The notes under the pieces are model-generated. The model ran no database searches. It saw only the letters and a list, made by a program, of their open reading frames with translations, and had not been told where the DNA came from. 64,000 nt of DNA from Streptomyces sp. Edi4 (GTDB taxonomy: Bacteria > Actinomycetota > Actinomycetes > Streptomycetales > Streptomycetaceae), in the NCBI RefSeq assembly GCF_040253615.1, contig NZ_JBEJGY010000004.1:2480001-2544000 (forward strand), given 5' to 3'. Both the position numbers and the translations under genes were made by a program. Each line of letters begins with the position of its first letter. Positions within the stretch are counted from its first letter, which is position 1. Shown here piece after piece: positions 36,683 through 44,989 of the stretch.

Positions 36683-39237
36683 CGGCGGCCGACGGGCATC
36701 GGGGCGTCGCCTACGGAGCCGAGCCCGCAGGCCGCCGTACCCGACAGGTCGACCTCCGCCGTCAGCTCGAACCGGCCATCGGGCCGCGCCCCCGCCGTCA
36801 GACGCCCATTCACCGCCCGCACCCGCGCCGCGAGATTGCCGATCCCACTTCCCCCGCCTCCGGCCCGGGAATCAAGACCGGACGACGGACAGCCGTCCAC
36901 CCCGTCATTGACGACGGTGAGCCGCACCCCACCCGCCCCCGTCCGCCGAACCCGTATCTCACAGCGACCCGCCCGACTGTGCCGCAACACATTCGTCAAC
37001 CCCTCCCGCACCACCGTCGCAAGAACGGTCTCCACATCCCCCGGCAACACCCCACCATCCGTATCCACCGTCGCCCCAATCCCCGCCCCCTCCAACACCG
37101 CCACCGCGCTCCCCACCTCCGCACGCAGACTCAACCGCTGCCGCCCCTCAGCCACCGACCGCACATCCCCCAACGCCCCCCGCACGATCCCCAGCACCTC
37201 CACCAACTCCCCCCGCGCCACCTCAGGCCGGCTCACCGCCAAACGCCGCACCAACTCACACTTCAACGTGACCGCCGACAGACCGAAACCCAACAAATCA
37301 TGCAGGTCACGCGCGAAACGCAACCGCTCCGTCGTCACCGCGAGCCGCGCGATCTCCGCGCGGGAGCGATGCAGCTCATGCGCCAACCGCGCCAACCGGG
37401 ACAGCCCGTACACCACCAGCGCGCAGATGACGGTGTACGCCGATTCGTACGTCAGGTCCCACACGCCGTTGCCGATGCGGTACAGCTCGATGCCGCCCGC
37501 CGTCGTCACGGCCGCGAGCAGGGGCCAGGCGGCGACAGCCGGCAGCGTCAGGAGCGCCGTGCCCCCGAGGAAGCCCGGCAGTCCCAGCCAGGTCGGGCCG
37601 AGGAACACCAGCGGCGCGAACTGGAGCAGCGTCAGCGCGCCCAGGGCGCCGCGCGTCACCCATGGCCGGCTGACCGGCCAGGCGTACCGCCAGTGGAAGG
37701 AGACCGCCAGTTGCAGCACGAAGATGGCGACGACGCAGAGCTCCGTGGCGACGCCGTGGCCGAGGGTGGGGTGGTAGGCCATGGCCACTTCCGAGTACGC
37801 GAGGAAGTAGCCCGCCAGAACCGCGAACGCGATGGCGGAGGCCGCACGCGGCAGCATGTCGGGGTGCCTGAACCCCCGTGTGGGAGCAGGAAGTTGACCG
37901 GGTTCGCCCGTCTCCGGCGCGGGCCGCCGCCCCGCACCCGGCTGTCCCGGCCACGCGCGGTCCGGCACCGCCACCGCCACCCGCACCGCCACCGGAACCA
38001 CGGCTTCGAGGCGGAACCGACCCTGGCCGTCCGTGCCATGGGTGAGTGTGCCGCCGAGCTCACCCACCTGGGAAGCGAGCATGGTCAAACCACCCCCAGC
38101 ACCGCCCCTGGCACCCCTGGCACTCCGCGTCCGCCCGCCGCCATCGTTGACCAGGGTCAACACGGCGGACCCGTCGTCGCGCAGTCGCACCCGTATCTCG
38201 CACCGCTCGGCCTTGCTGTGGCGCAACATGTTCGTCAGGCCCTCCCGCAGGACGGTCGCGAGAACGGTGTCCACGTCGCCCGGCAGCTCCTCCCCGGCCA
38301 CGTCGAGCGACGTGCGAATTCCCGCCGCCGAGAGCATCGAGACCGCCGCGTGGGCCTCGGCGGACAGGGACATCTCGCGGTAGCCACGACTGACCGAGCG
38401 CACATCCGCCAGCGCCTTGCGCGCGGTGCGCAGCACCTCACCCAGCTCCTCATCGGCCTTCGCCGGCGCCTCCGTGAGCAGCCGGTACGCCAGCTCACAC
38501 CTCAGTGAGATCGCCGACAGACCGAGACCGAGCACATCGTGCAGATCACGCGCGAAACGCAGCCGCTCCCCCGCCACCGCGAGCCGGGACAGCTCCGCAC
38601 GCGAACGGTGCAGCTTCACGATCATGTCGGACATCCGCGAGAGCCCGATCACGGTCAACGGGATCAGCACCGCCTCGATCACCGCGTACACGGTGGTCTC
38701 CCAGCCGGTCCCGAAGTGGTAGAAGACCAGGCTGTCGGCCAGCGCACCCAGGCAGAACAGCGCCCACCCCACCACCCCGGGGAACACCAGCACCGCCGAA
38801 GCGGTCAAGAACGCGGCCATCCCGCCCCAGCCGACCCCGAACGCGAGAATCGGCGCATAGGTCAGCACGCCCTGGAGCCCCCACGTGGCGAACCGGAAGC
38901 GGGCGGGCCAGGGCGCAAGGCCGGGAAAGGAGTGGGCGAGCTGAAGCCCCAGGATCGCTCCGAAACCGAGCGCGCCGAGCGACAGCTCCCACAGCGGCGG
39001 ATGCTCGAACCAGACCCACGCGCCGTCAATGACGAAGAAACCGACCAGCACCACAATCGTGAGGGCGATCGCCGTACGCCGAGGCGGCGAGTCCCACCCG
39101 TCACGTCCCGGCTCCGGCCCGGGTTCCGGCTCCGGATTCGGCCCGGGTTCCGGATTCGGCTCCGGATTCGGCTCCGGATTCGGCTCCGGCTCCGCGCGGC
39201 CGACAGTGTCGGTCCTCAAGGTCTCGGTCTCCCCCAT
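36679..39237 (-). CDS. Double membrane histidine kinase, paralogue 2
   Basis: 852 residues from the ATG at 39237; a TTG at 39261 would add eight. The N-terminus is a Pro-Glu-Asn-rich repeat (EPNPEPNPEP). Module 1: helices in about 55-200, ARDLHDVLG with H233, GLTNMLRHS, NDG and GGGL. Module 2: helices in about 465-615, ARDLHDLLG with H646, GLTNVLRHS, NDG and GGSGIGNL. The architecture is the same as paralogues 1 and 3. The DNA of module 2 is almost identical to that of paralogue 3 over several hundred bases. Downstream it overlaps paralogue 1 by ATGA; upstream, paralogue 3 ends 88 bases away. Confidence 0.88.
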   Translation of the reverse strand: MGETETLRTDTVGRAEPEPNPEPNPEPNPEPGPNPEPEPGPEPGRDGWDSPPRRTAIALTIVVLVGFFVIDGAWVWFEHPPLWELSLGALGFGAILGLQLAHSFPGLAPWPARFRFATWGLQGVLTYAPILAFGVGWGGMAAFLTASAVLVFPGVVGWALFCLGALADSLVFYHFGTGWETTVYAVIEAVLIPLTVIGLSRMSDMIVKLHRSRAELSRLAVAGERLRFARDLHDVLGLGLSAISLRCELAYRLLTEAPAKADEELGEVLRTARKALADVRSVSRGYREMSLSAEAHAAVSMLSAAGIRTSLDVAGEELPGDVDTVLATVLREGLTNMLRHSKAERCEIRVRLRDDGSAVLTLVNDGGGRTRSARGARGGAGGGLTMLASQVGELGGTLTHGTDGQGRFRLEAVVPVAVRVAVAVPDRAWPGQPGAGRRPAPETGEPGQLPAPTRGFRHPDMLPRAASAIAFAVLAGYFLAYSEVAMAYHPTLGHGVATELCVVAIFVLQLAVSFHWRYAWPVSRPWVTRGALGALTLLQFAPLVFLGPTWLGLPGFLGGTALLTLPAVAAWPLLAAVTTAGGIELYRIGNGVWDLTYESAYTVICALVVYGLSRLARLAHELHRSRAEIARLAVTTERLRFARDLHDLLGFGLSAVTLKCELVRRLAVSRPEVARGELVEVLGIVRGALGDVRSVAEGRQRLSLRAEVGSAVAVLEGAGIGATVDTDGGVLPGDVETVLATVVREGLTNVLRHSRAGRCEIRVRRTGAGGVRLTVVNDGVDGCPSSGLDSRAGGGGSGIGNLAARVRAVNGRLTAGARPDGRFELTAEVDLSGTAACGLGSVGDAPMPVGRR

Positions 39238-39325
39238 GCTTGCTGTCTCGGTCGTCGTCAATGGCGCGTAGAAATCGGGTGGTTGAGGGCGGTCGAAGGT
39301 GGTGGTCGCGTACGCCGCCGGCCCC

Positions 39326-41716
39326 TCACGCCCCCGCGTCGAGCAGGTCGACTTCCACCGTCAGCTCGAACCAGCCGTCCGCCCGCTCCCGCGCCACGAG
39401 CCGGCCGTTCACCGCGCTCACCCGCGTCGTCAGATTAGCGATCCCGCTGCCCCCGCCACTCCCCGATCCCGGCCCCACCACCCCGCACGCGCCCACCCCG
39501 TCATTGACGACGGTGAGCCGCACCCCAACCGCCCCCGTCCGCCGAACTCGTATCTCACAGCGGGCGGCCCGGCTGTGCCGCAACACATTCGTCAACCCCT
39601 CCCGCACCACCGTGGCAAGAACGGTCTCCACATCGACATCCCCCAGCAACTCCCCACCACCCATGTCCACCAACGCCCGAATCCCCGCCCCCTCCAACAC
39701 CGCGACCGCGCTCTCCACCTCCGCACGCAGGCTCAACCGCTGCCGCCCCTCAGCGACCGTCCGCACATCCGCCAACGCCCCCCGAGCTATGGACAGCACC
39801 TCCCTCAGCTCCTCCCGCGCCATGTCAGGCCGGCTCACCGCCAAACGCCGTACCAGCTCACACTTCAACGTGATCGCCGACAGACCGAAACCCAACAGAT
39901 CATGCAGGTCACGCGCGAACCGCAACCGCTCCGTCGTCACCGCGAGCCGCGCGATCTCGGCCCGCGACCGGTGGAGGTCACAGGCCAGCTGGGCCATCCG
40001 GGACAGCCCGTACACCACCAGCGCGCAGATGACGGTGTACGCCGATTCGTACGTGACGTCCTGGAACGAGCCCCCGGACAGCTGGACCGAGACGCCACCG
40101 GCGACGGTCATCGCCGCGAGGGCCGGCCACGCGGCGGCGGGCGGCAGGACGAGAAGTGCCGAGCCCGCGACGAAGCCCGGCATGCCGAGGTAGTCCGGGC
40201 CGAGGAAGAACCAGGGCAGGCACTGGAGCAGCAGCAGTCCGGCGAGGGTGGCCAGGCGCAACGGGCGGCCGTGGCGGGACAGCTGGGCCGAGCGCCACTG
40301 GAAGGAGATCGCGAGCTGGAGGAGGAAGGTGGCGCTCAGGCAGAGTCCGGTGGCGGCCGTGTGGCCGGGCGGCGGATCGTAGGAGGCGGCGACCACGGCG
40401 TACGCGAGGAAGTAGCCGGTCAGGACGGTGAGCGTCATCGCCGTGGCGGCCCGGGGCACCAGGTCGCGGTGGCCCCGGGCGCGTGCGGGCGGCCGGGCGG
40501 CGCCGTCCGCGCGCGGCCCGGCCCCGGGATCCGTGTCCCGGTCCTCCCGTGGCCGGTGGGGCAGGGGTACGGCCGCTTCGAGGCGGAACCAGCCCCGGCC
40601 GTCGCTGCCGTGCCCGAGGCTGCCGTGCCCGAGGCTGCCGCCGAGCTGTCCGATCCGGCAGCCGAGGGCGGCGAGGCCGCCGTCCGGTGCGTCCTTGGGG
40701 GGCCGGGTGCGGCCGACGCCGTCGTTGACCAGTGTCAACAGGGCTGATCCGGCGCGGAGTTCGGCCCGTATCTCGCACCGTTCGGCGTTGCTGTGGCGCA
40801 GCAGGTTCGTCAGGCCCTCGCGCAGGGCGGCCGCGAGGACGGTGTCCACGGCAGCCGGCAAAGCGCCGGTCTCGATGCTCACAGTCGTACGGATGCCGGC
40901 GGCGGACAGCATCGAGACCGCCGCGTCCGCCTCGCCCGACAACGACATCTCCCGATAACCACGACTGACCGAACGCACCTCCGCCAGCGCCCCGCGCGAC
41001 GCACACAGCACCTCGCCCAACTCCTCAACAGCCCTCGCCGGCGCCTCCCCGAGCAACCGATACGCCAGCTCACACTTGAGAGAGATCGCCGACAGACTGA
41101 GACCGAGCACATCGTGCACGTCACGCGCGAAACGCAGCCGCTCCCCCGCCACCGCGAGCCGCGACAGTTCCTCGCGCGAGCGGTGCAGCTTGATGATCAT
41201 GTCGGACATCCGGGAGAGCCCGATGACGACGAGGGGGATGAGGGCGCCTTCGATGACGTTGTACGCGACGGTGGTGGTGCCGCGTCCGCTGTACAGGCCC
41301 CAGCAGGTGAGCACGCCGACGCCGAAGAGCGGCCATCCGAGCACGGCGGGGAGGACCAGGACCGAGGAGGCGGTGAGGAATTCGGCCATCCCGCTCCAGG
41401 CGAAGCCGAACAGGGGGAGGGGGGCGTAGGCGAGGACGGCCTGGAGGCCCCAGGTCGCGTACCGGTGGCGTTGGAGGCCCGGCAGGAAGTGCGGAAAGGA
41501 GTGGATGAGTTGCAGGCCCATGATCGCCACGAAGCAGGCCAGGGCGGCGGCGCGCTGCCACCAGGGCGGATTCTCGGCCCAGAGATAGACGGCGTCGGTC
41601 ACGAAGAATCCGAGCAGCGCGACCACGGTCACGGCTATGGCCTTGCGCGGCGGAAGGACGACGCTGCCGATGTCGGCGGATATTCCTTCCGGATGGCCGA
41701 GCCGTTCCGCTGTCAA
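39326..41716 (-). CDS. Double membrane histidine kinase, paralogue 3
   Basis: 796 residues, first of the three kinase genes in transcription order. The start is TTG at 41716 with GGGGGA close upstream. Module 1: helices in about 25-165, ARDVHDVLG with H201, GLTNLLRHS, NDG and GGL. Module 2: helices in about 423-570, ARDLHDLLG with H605, GLTNVLRHS, NDG and GGGSGIANL. It has the shortest linker (about 385-420) and no long repeat. Module 1 resembles the module 1 of the paralogues more than its own module 2, so the fusion came before the triplication. The ligand is unknown; there is no large extracellular domain, so sensing within the membrane is likely. Confidence 0.88.
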   Translation of the reverse strand: MTAERLGHPEGISADIGSVVLPPRKAIAVTVVALLGFFVTDAVYLWAENPPWWQRAAALACFVAIMGLQLIHSFPHFLPGLQRHRYATWGLQAVLAYAPLPLFGFAWSGMAEFLTASSVLVLPAVLGWPLFGVGVLTCWGLYSGRGTTTVAYNVIEGALIPLVVIGLSRMSDMIIKLHRSREELSRLAVAGERLRFARDVHDVLGLSLSAISLKCELAYRLLGEAPARAVEELGEVLCASRGALAEVRSVSRGYREMSLSGEADAAVSMLSAAGIRTTVSIETGALPAAVDTVLAAALREGLTNLLRHSNAERCEIRAELRAGSALLTLVNDGVGRTRPPKDAPDGGLAALGCRIGQLGGSLGHGSLGHGSDGRGWFRLEAAVPLPHRPREDRDTDPGAGPRADGAARPPARARGHRDLVPRAATAMTLTVLTGYFLAYAVVAASYDPPPGHTAATGLCLSATFLLQLAISFQWRSAQLSRHGRPLRLATLAGLLLLQCLPWFFLGPDYLGMPGFVAGSALLVLPPAAAWPALAAMTVAGGVSVQLSGGSFQDVTYESAYTVICALVVYGLSRMAQLACDLHRSRAEIARLAVTTERLRFARDLHDLLGFGLSAITLKCELVRRLAVSRPDMAREELREVLSIARGALADVRTVAEGRQRLSLRAEVESAVAVLEGAGIRALVDMGGGELLGDVDVETVLATVVREGLTNVLRHSRAARCEIRVRRTGAVGVRLTVVNDGVGACGVVGPGSGSGGGSGIANLTTRVSAVNGRLVARERADGWFELTVEVDLLDAGA

Positions 41717-41820
41717 CTGTCCCCCATGGCTCGCGGCACCCGCTCACGAGCACCGCAAGCACCTCTCCGGTCCGGATCATAGGTAATCCGTTGGCCGGAT
41801 CCCTAGTGCCCGGCCTGTTC

Positions 41821-42465
41821 TCACGGCGGGTCGGCGCCCCGGGGGCCGACCGCGCGGAGCAGTCCGGCGGCGGCCGTGTAGGCGCGGGCGGCGCGGACGA
41901 CGCTCCACGGCAGCGCGACACCGCGCGCTGACCGGAAATCGCCGCCGCCCGCTCGGAGGTGGAGGAGCAGGAGCGGGGCGTCGGGGCCGTGCAGTTCGAC
42001 GCGGTGCTCACCGCCCTCGTACGCGAGCACGGGATCGCGTCCCGGACCGCGCAGTACCGCGCCGCTGGGCACGCGCAGGTGGCTCCCGGGCGCGGCGGGC
42101 GCCGGGCGGAACCGGGCCCGGGGCGAGAGCGGGATCACGCTCAGGAGCAGGGACGCGCCGATCGCGAGGTGGCGCACGGTGACGTGCTGGAGCGGTTCGA
42201 GGGCGCCGAGCAGTTCGCGGGACGCCTCGCTCCATTCCTCCTCGGGCACGTCGTAACCGGGGAAGCCGGGCACCACGTTGCCGAGCGAGACCGGTCCGAG
42301 CTGCATCCGGCGCAGCGCCTCACCCAGCAGCGCACCGGGACGCTCAAGCCGCAGTTCCCCCCACGGCGTGCGCAGCGCGGTGTGGGGACCGGGCAGGAAC
42401 TCGACGTCCTCGAGCAGCGACCAGAACTCCCCGAGCTCCCGGGCCCCGAGGCGGTCGATACGCAT
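41821..42465 (-). CDS. Free-standing protein resembling the N-terminal domain of SagB/ThcOx-type dehydrogenases
   Basis: 214 residues. The run of motifs LRTPWGELRLERPG, EALRRMQLGPVSL, LEPLQHVTVRHLA, LLSVIPLSPRARFRP and HRVELHGPDAP resembles, as I remember it, the N-terminal region of actinobacterial SagB-family azoline dehydrogenases (RiPP/TOMM enzymes). The nitroreductase domain that should follow is absent here and in the neighbouring DNA. It could be a peptide-binding partner or a remnant. The ATG at 42465 was chosen because the longer frame upstream is tandem-repeat sequence. It lies 104 bases upstream of kinase paralogue 3 on the same strand. Confidence 0.5.
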   Translation of the reverse strand: MRIDRLGARELGEFWSLLEDVEFLPGPHTALRTPWGELRLERPGALLGEALRRMQLGPVSLGNVVPGFPGYDVPEEEWSEASRELLGALEPLQHVTVRHLAIGASLLLSVIPLSPRARFRPAPAAPGSHLRVPSGAVLRGPGRDPVLAYEGGEHRVELHGPDAPLLLLHLRAGGGDFRSARGVALPWSVVRAARAYTAAAGLLRAVGPRGADPP

Positions 42466-42521
42466 GAGAGGGGGTCCTTCCCACCGGCGGGGTGTGGTGT
42501 GCGGGGCGTGGGGTGTGATGT

Positions 42522-42638
42522 GCGGAGGGTGTGGGTTCGCGGGTGTGTGGCGTGCGGCGTGCGGAGGGTGTGGGTTCGCGGGTGTGTGGCGTGCGGCGTG
42601 CGGAGGGTGCGGGTTCGCGGGTGTGTGGCGTGCGGCGG
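42522..42638. repeat. 39-bp tandem repeat, three copies
   Basis: A 39-base unit beginning GCGGAGGGTGTGGGTTCGCG starts at 42522, 42561 and 42600, with one base differing in the third. It fills the divergent region (42466-43055) between the SagB-like gene and the ABC ATPase gene. Read on the minus strand it would encode a His/Pro-rich 13-residue repeat, but there is no start-codon context. The remaining gap contains no convincing gene and must hold the promoters of both sides. Confidence 0.9.
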
Positions 42639-43055
42639 GTGGCGTGTGGAGGGGAGCGCTGGTGGGCGCGGCGGGCCGCCTGGGGCCCAAGTCCGTTCGC
42701 CCAGAGACGAGTTGGGGCGCCGTACGCCGACCACGGCAAGAGCCCGGCGCCCAGAACTCTGCCGGGCGCGGCCCGTCAGTCCCAGTGCCGTGCTCACGGG
42801 ATGGGCGTGAATCTTTCATACCGGCGCCCGGGTCAGCCGCATGCCGGTTTCAGGAGAATGGCACTGCCGCGATCAGGGCCCGGGTGACAGCTTGTGGGGG
42901 TGCTTGGAGCCAGGTGGCGCGAACGAACCGCCAGGTCATCCGGCAGATCCGAACCCCAAGGCCCCGACCCGTCAGGCCCCACGGAACTGGTCCACACCGC
43001 CACCCCTTGGAAGGGCTGATCCGGCATGCGCTCACTCACACACGAAAGGGAACAG

Positions 43056-43994
43056 GTGCCACCCCCCATGGCAGCACAGCACGGCCCGCCCGCGGTCGTC
43101 TTCACGGGTGTCGTCAAGGAGTACGGCGGTGTCCGCGCCGTCGACGGGATCGATCTGACGATCGGCCGCGGCGAGACGGTCGCCCTGCTCGGCCCCAACG
43201 GCGCCGGCAAGTCCACCACCATCAACATGCTCCTCGGACTCTTCCCACCGGACCGGGGAACCATCGAGGTCTTCGGCAAGAAGCCCGAACTCGCCATGCG
43301 CGCCGGGCACTTGGGGGCCATGCTCCAGGAGGGGAAGATGATTCCCCGGGTGTCGGTGCGCGAGCTGGTCGACTTCGTACGCCAGACCTACCGCAAGCCG
43401 CTGCCGCTCCAGGAAATCCTGGAGCTCGCCGAACTCACCAAGATCGCGGGCCGCAACGTGGACCGGCTCTCCGGCGGCCAGGCCCAGCGGGTGCGGTTCG
43501 CGCTCGCCCTGGCCGGCGACCCGGACCTGGTGGTCCTCGACGAGCCGACCGCCGCCCTGGACGTCGAGTCCCGGCGCGAACTGTGGGACGCGATGCGACG
43601 GTATGCCGAGCGCGGCAACACCGTCCTGTTCTCGACGCACTACCTCGAAGAGGCCGACGACAGCGCCGACCGCGTCGTCGTCATCGCGTCGGGCCGGGTC
43701 GTCGCCGACGGCACCACCTCGGGGATCAAGTCCATGATCGAGGGGCGCACGGTCAGCTTCGTGCCGCGCGGCGGCCACGACGGCTTCGACCTGCTGCCGG
43801 GCGTCTCCTCCGTGGAGTACCGCGGCGGACGCGTCCACCTGCGTACCAGCGACTCCGACTCGACGGTGCACGCCCTGTCGCGCGCCGACGCCTTCACCGA
43901 CCTGGAGATCTCGGGCGTGGGCCTGGAGGAAGCCTTCATCGCGCTCACCCACCAGTCCCGCCACGCGCCCGCTCCGGAAGGACGGACCACCTGA
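43056..43994 (+). CDS. ABC transporter ATP-binding protein (ABC-2/DrrA type)
   Basis: 312 residues from the GTG at 43056 (AAAGGGA just upstream); an ATG at 43068 is the alternative. Walker A GPNGAGKS, Q-loop MLQEGKM, signature LSGGQAQR, Walker B LVVLDEPTAALD and H-loop STHYLEEAD are all intact. The C-terminal extension, with VSFVPRGGHDGFDLL and GVGLEEAF, is typical of drug or peptide exporters. The stop overlaps the permease start (TGATG). The pair should form a dimeric exporter; cargo unknown. Confidence 0.92.
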   Translation: MPPPMAAQHGPPAVVFTGVVKEYGGVRAVDGIDLTIGRGETVALLGPNGAGKSTTINMLLGLFPPDRGTIEVFGKKPELAMRAGHLGAMLQEGKMIPRVSVRELVDFVRQTYRKPLPLQEILELAELTKIAGRNVDRLSGGQAQRVRFALALAGDPDLVVLDEPTAALDVESRRELWDAMRRYAERGNTVLFSTHYLEEADDSADRVVVIASGRVVADGTTSGIKSMIEGRTVSFVPRGGHDGFDLLPGVSSVEYRGGRVHLRTSDSDSTVHALSRADAFTDLEISGVGLEEAFIALTHQSRHAPAPEGRTT

Positions 43995-44707
43995 TGCTCG
44001 GTTACATCCGCCTCGAAATCCTGCGGCTCGTCCGCAACGGCGGCTACCTCATGATGAGCCTCGTCATGCCGGTCGGCCTGTACGTCACCCTCGCGGGCGG
44101 CGGCCCCGACCAGGAGTCGCTGGTGCGGGCGATGGTGGGCGCGGCGGCGTTCGGCGCGCTCGGCGTGGTCATCACCAACGGCACCGGCATCGCGGAGGAC
44201 CGGGCGCTCGGCTGGCTGCGTCAGCTGCGCCTCACCCCGCTGTCCCCGGTACAGGTCGTCATCGCGCGCGGTGCCGTCGCCACGTGCCTGGGCATCCTGC
44301 CGATCGTGGTCATCGGCCTGATCGGCAAGTTCTACCGGGGCGTTGACCTCTCGCCCGGCACCTGGCTGGAGATCTTCCTGCTGCTCTGGGTCGGCATCGC
44401 CCCGCTCGCGATGCTCGGCATCGGCATCGGCTACCTCTTCAAGGCGCAGCTCGCCCAGATCGCGGGCACCGTCTCGTATCTGACGCTCACGCTGCTCGGC
44501 GGCTTGATGATGCCGACCGACACGCTGCCCGGCTGGCTGCAACCGCTGTCGAAGCAGACACCGGTCTACCGCTACGCCCAGCTCTCCTGGGACGCGGCCG
44601 CCAACACGGCGCCGAGCGGCACCGGTCTCGGCGTGCTCGCCCTGTGGACGGCGCTGCTCGCGGCGTTCGCCGCGTTCGCCTACCGCAGAGGCGGCCGCCA
44701 CGCCTGA
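43994..44707 (+). CDS. ABC-2 type transporter permease
   Basis: 237 residues with six hydrophobic segments and the ABC-2 pattern (RNGGYLMMSLVMPVGLY at the first helix, GTGIAEDRALGWLRQLRLTPLSP after the second, GGLMMPTDTLPGWLQPLSKQTPVYRYAQLSW near the fifth). Translationally coupled to the ATPase. ABC-2 pairs next to HisKA_3/NarL two-component genes are common in actinomycetes and Firmicutes, where the regulators often control the exporter. Confidence 0.92.
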   Translation: MLGYIRLEILRLVRNGGYLMMSLVMPVGLYVTLAGGGPDQESLVRAMVGAAAFGALGVVITNGTGIAEDRALGWLRQLRLTPLSPVQVVIARGAVATCLGILPIVVIGLIGKFYRGVDLSPGTWLEIFLLLWVGIAPLAMLGIGIGYLFKAQLAQIAGTVSYLTLTLLGGLMMPTDTLPGWLQPLSKQTPVYRYAQLSWDAAANTAPSGTGLGVLALWTALLAAFAAFAYRRGGRHA

Positions 44708-44785
44708 CCCACCCACCCCACACGCCCCATACACCCCGGAGCCCCGGCGTACCGCCGCCCCGCAAACCGTCCTCAGGAGGACACC

Positions 44786-44878
44786 ATGAGCCACCTCATC
44801 ATCGGCCTCGCCGTCACCGTAGTCGTCTGCCTCATAGCAAAATTCGGCGGCGACGCCCTGAAAAACCGCCGCGACTGA
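44786..44878 (+). CDS. 30-residue hydrophobic peptide downstream of the ABC exporter
   Basis: ATG at 44786 follows a consensus AGGAGG exactly five bases upstream, one of the best ribosome-binding sites in the window. The product is 30 residues: MSHLIIGLAVTVVVCLIA as a single transmembrane helix, then a short cationic tail ending NRRD. The gene is 78 bases after the permease stop, on the same strand. The AAA, ATA and GCA codons are uncommon here. It could be a small subunit of the exporter, a regulatory micro-protein or an exported peptide signal. No family was recognised. Confidence 0.65.
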   Translation: MSHLIIGLAVTVVVCLIAKFGGDALKNRRD

Positions 44879-44989
44879 TCCCCCCTGTGGCTGCCGCCAC
44901 CCCGACCAGTCAGCGGCAGCCCACCCGCACCCGCGGGCACCAGCCAACGTGCCGACCCGGGCCCGACCCGGGGCGCCGTTTGGGCGCTC

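Noticed and set aside
34199..41782. Very long plus-strand open frames (for example 34199-36550, 36979-38508, 39299-40747) opposite the kinase genes
   Set aside because: They mirror the kinase codons in high-GC DNA, give Arg/Pro/His-rich translations and have no ribosome-binding sites or family motifs; the minus-strand kinases explain the region.
42466..42819. N-terminal extension of the SagB-like protein with a His/Pro-rich 13-residue repeat
   Set aside because: The extension is the 39-bp tandem repeat read through; no start-codon context, and the domain is complete from 42465.
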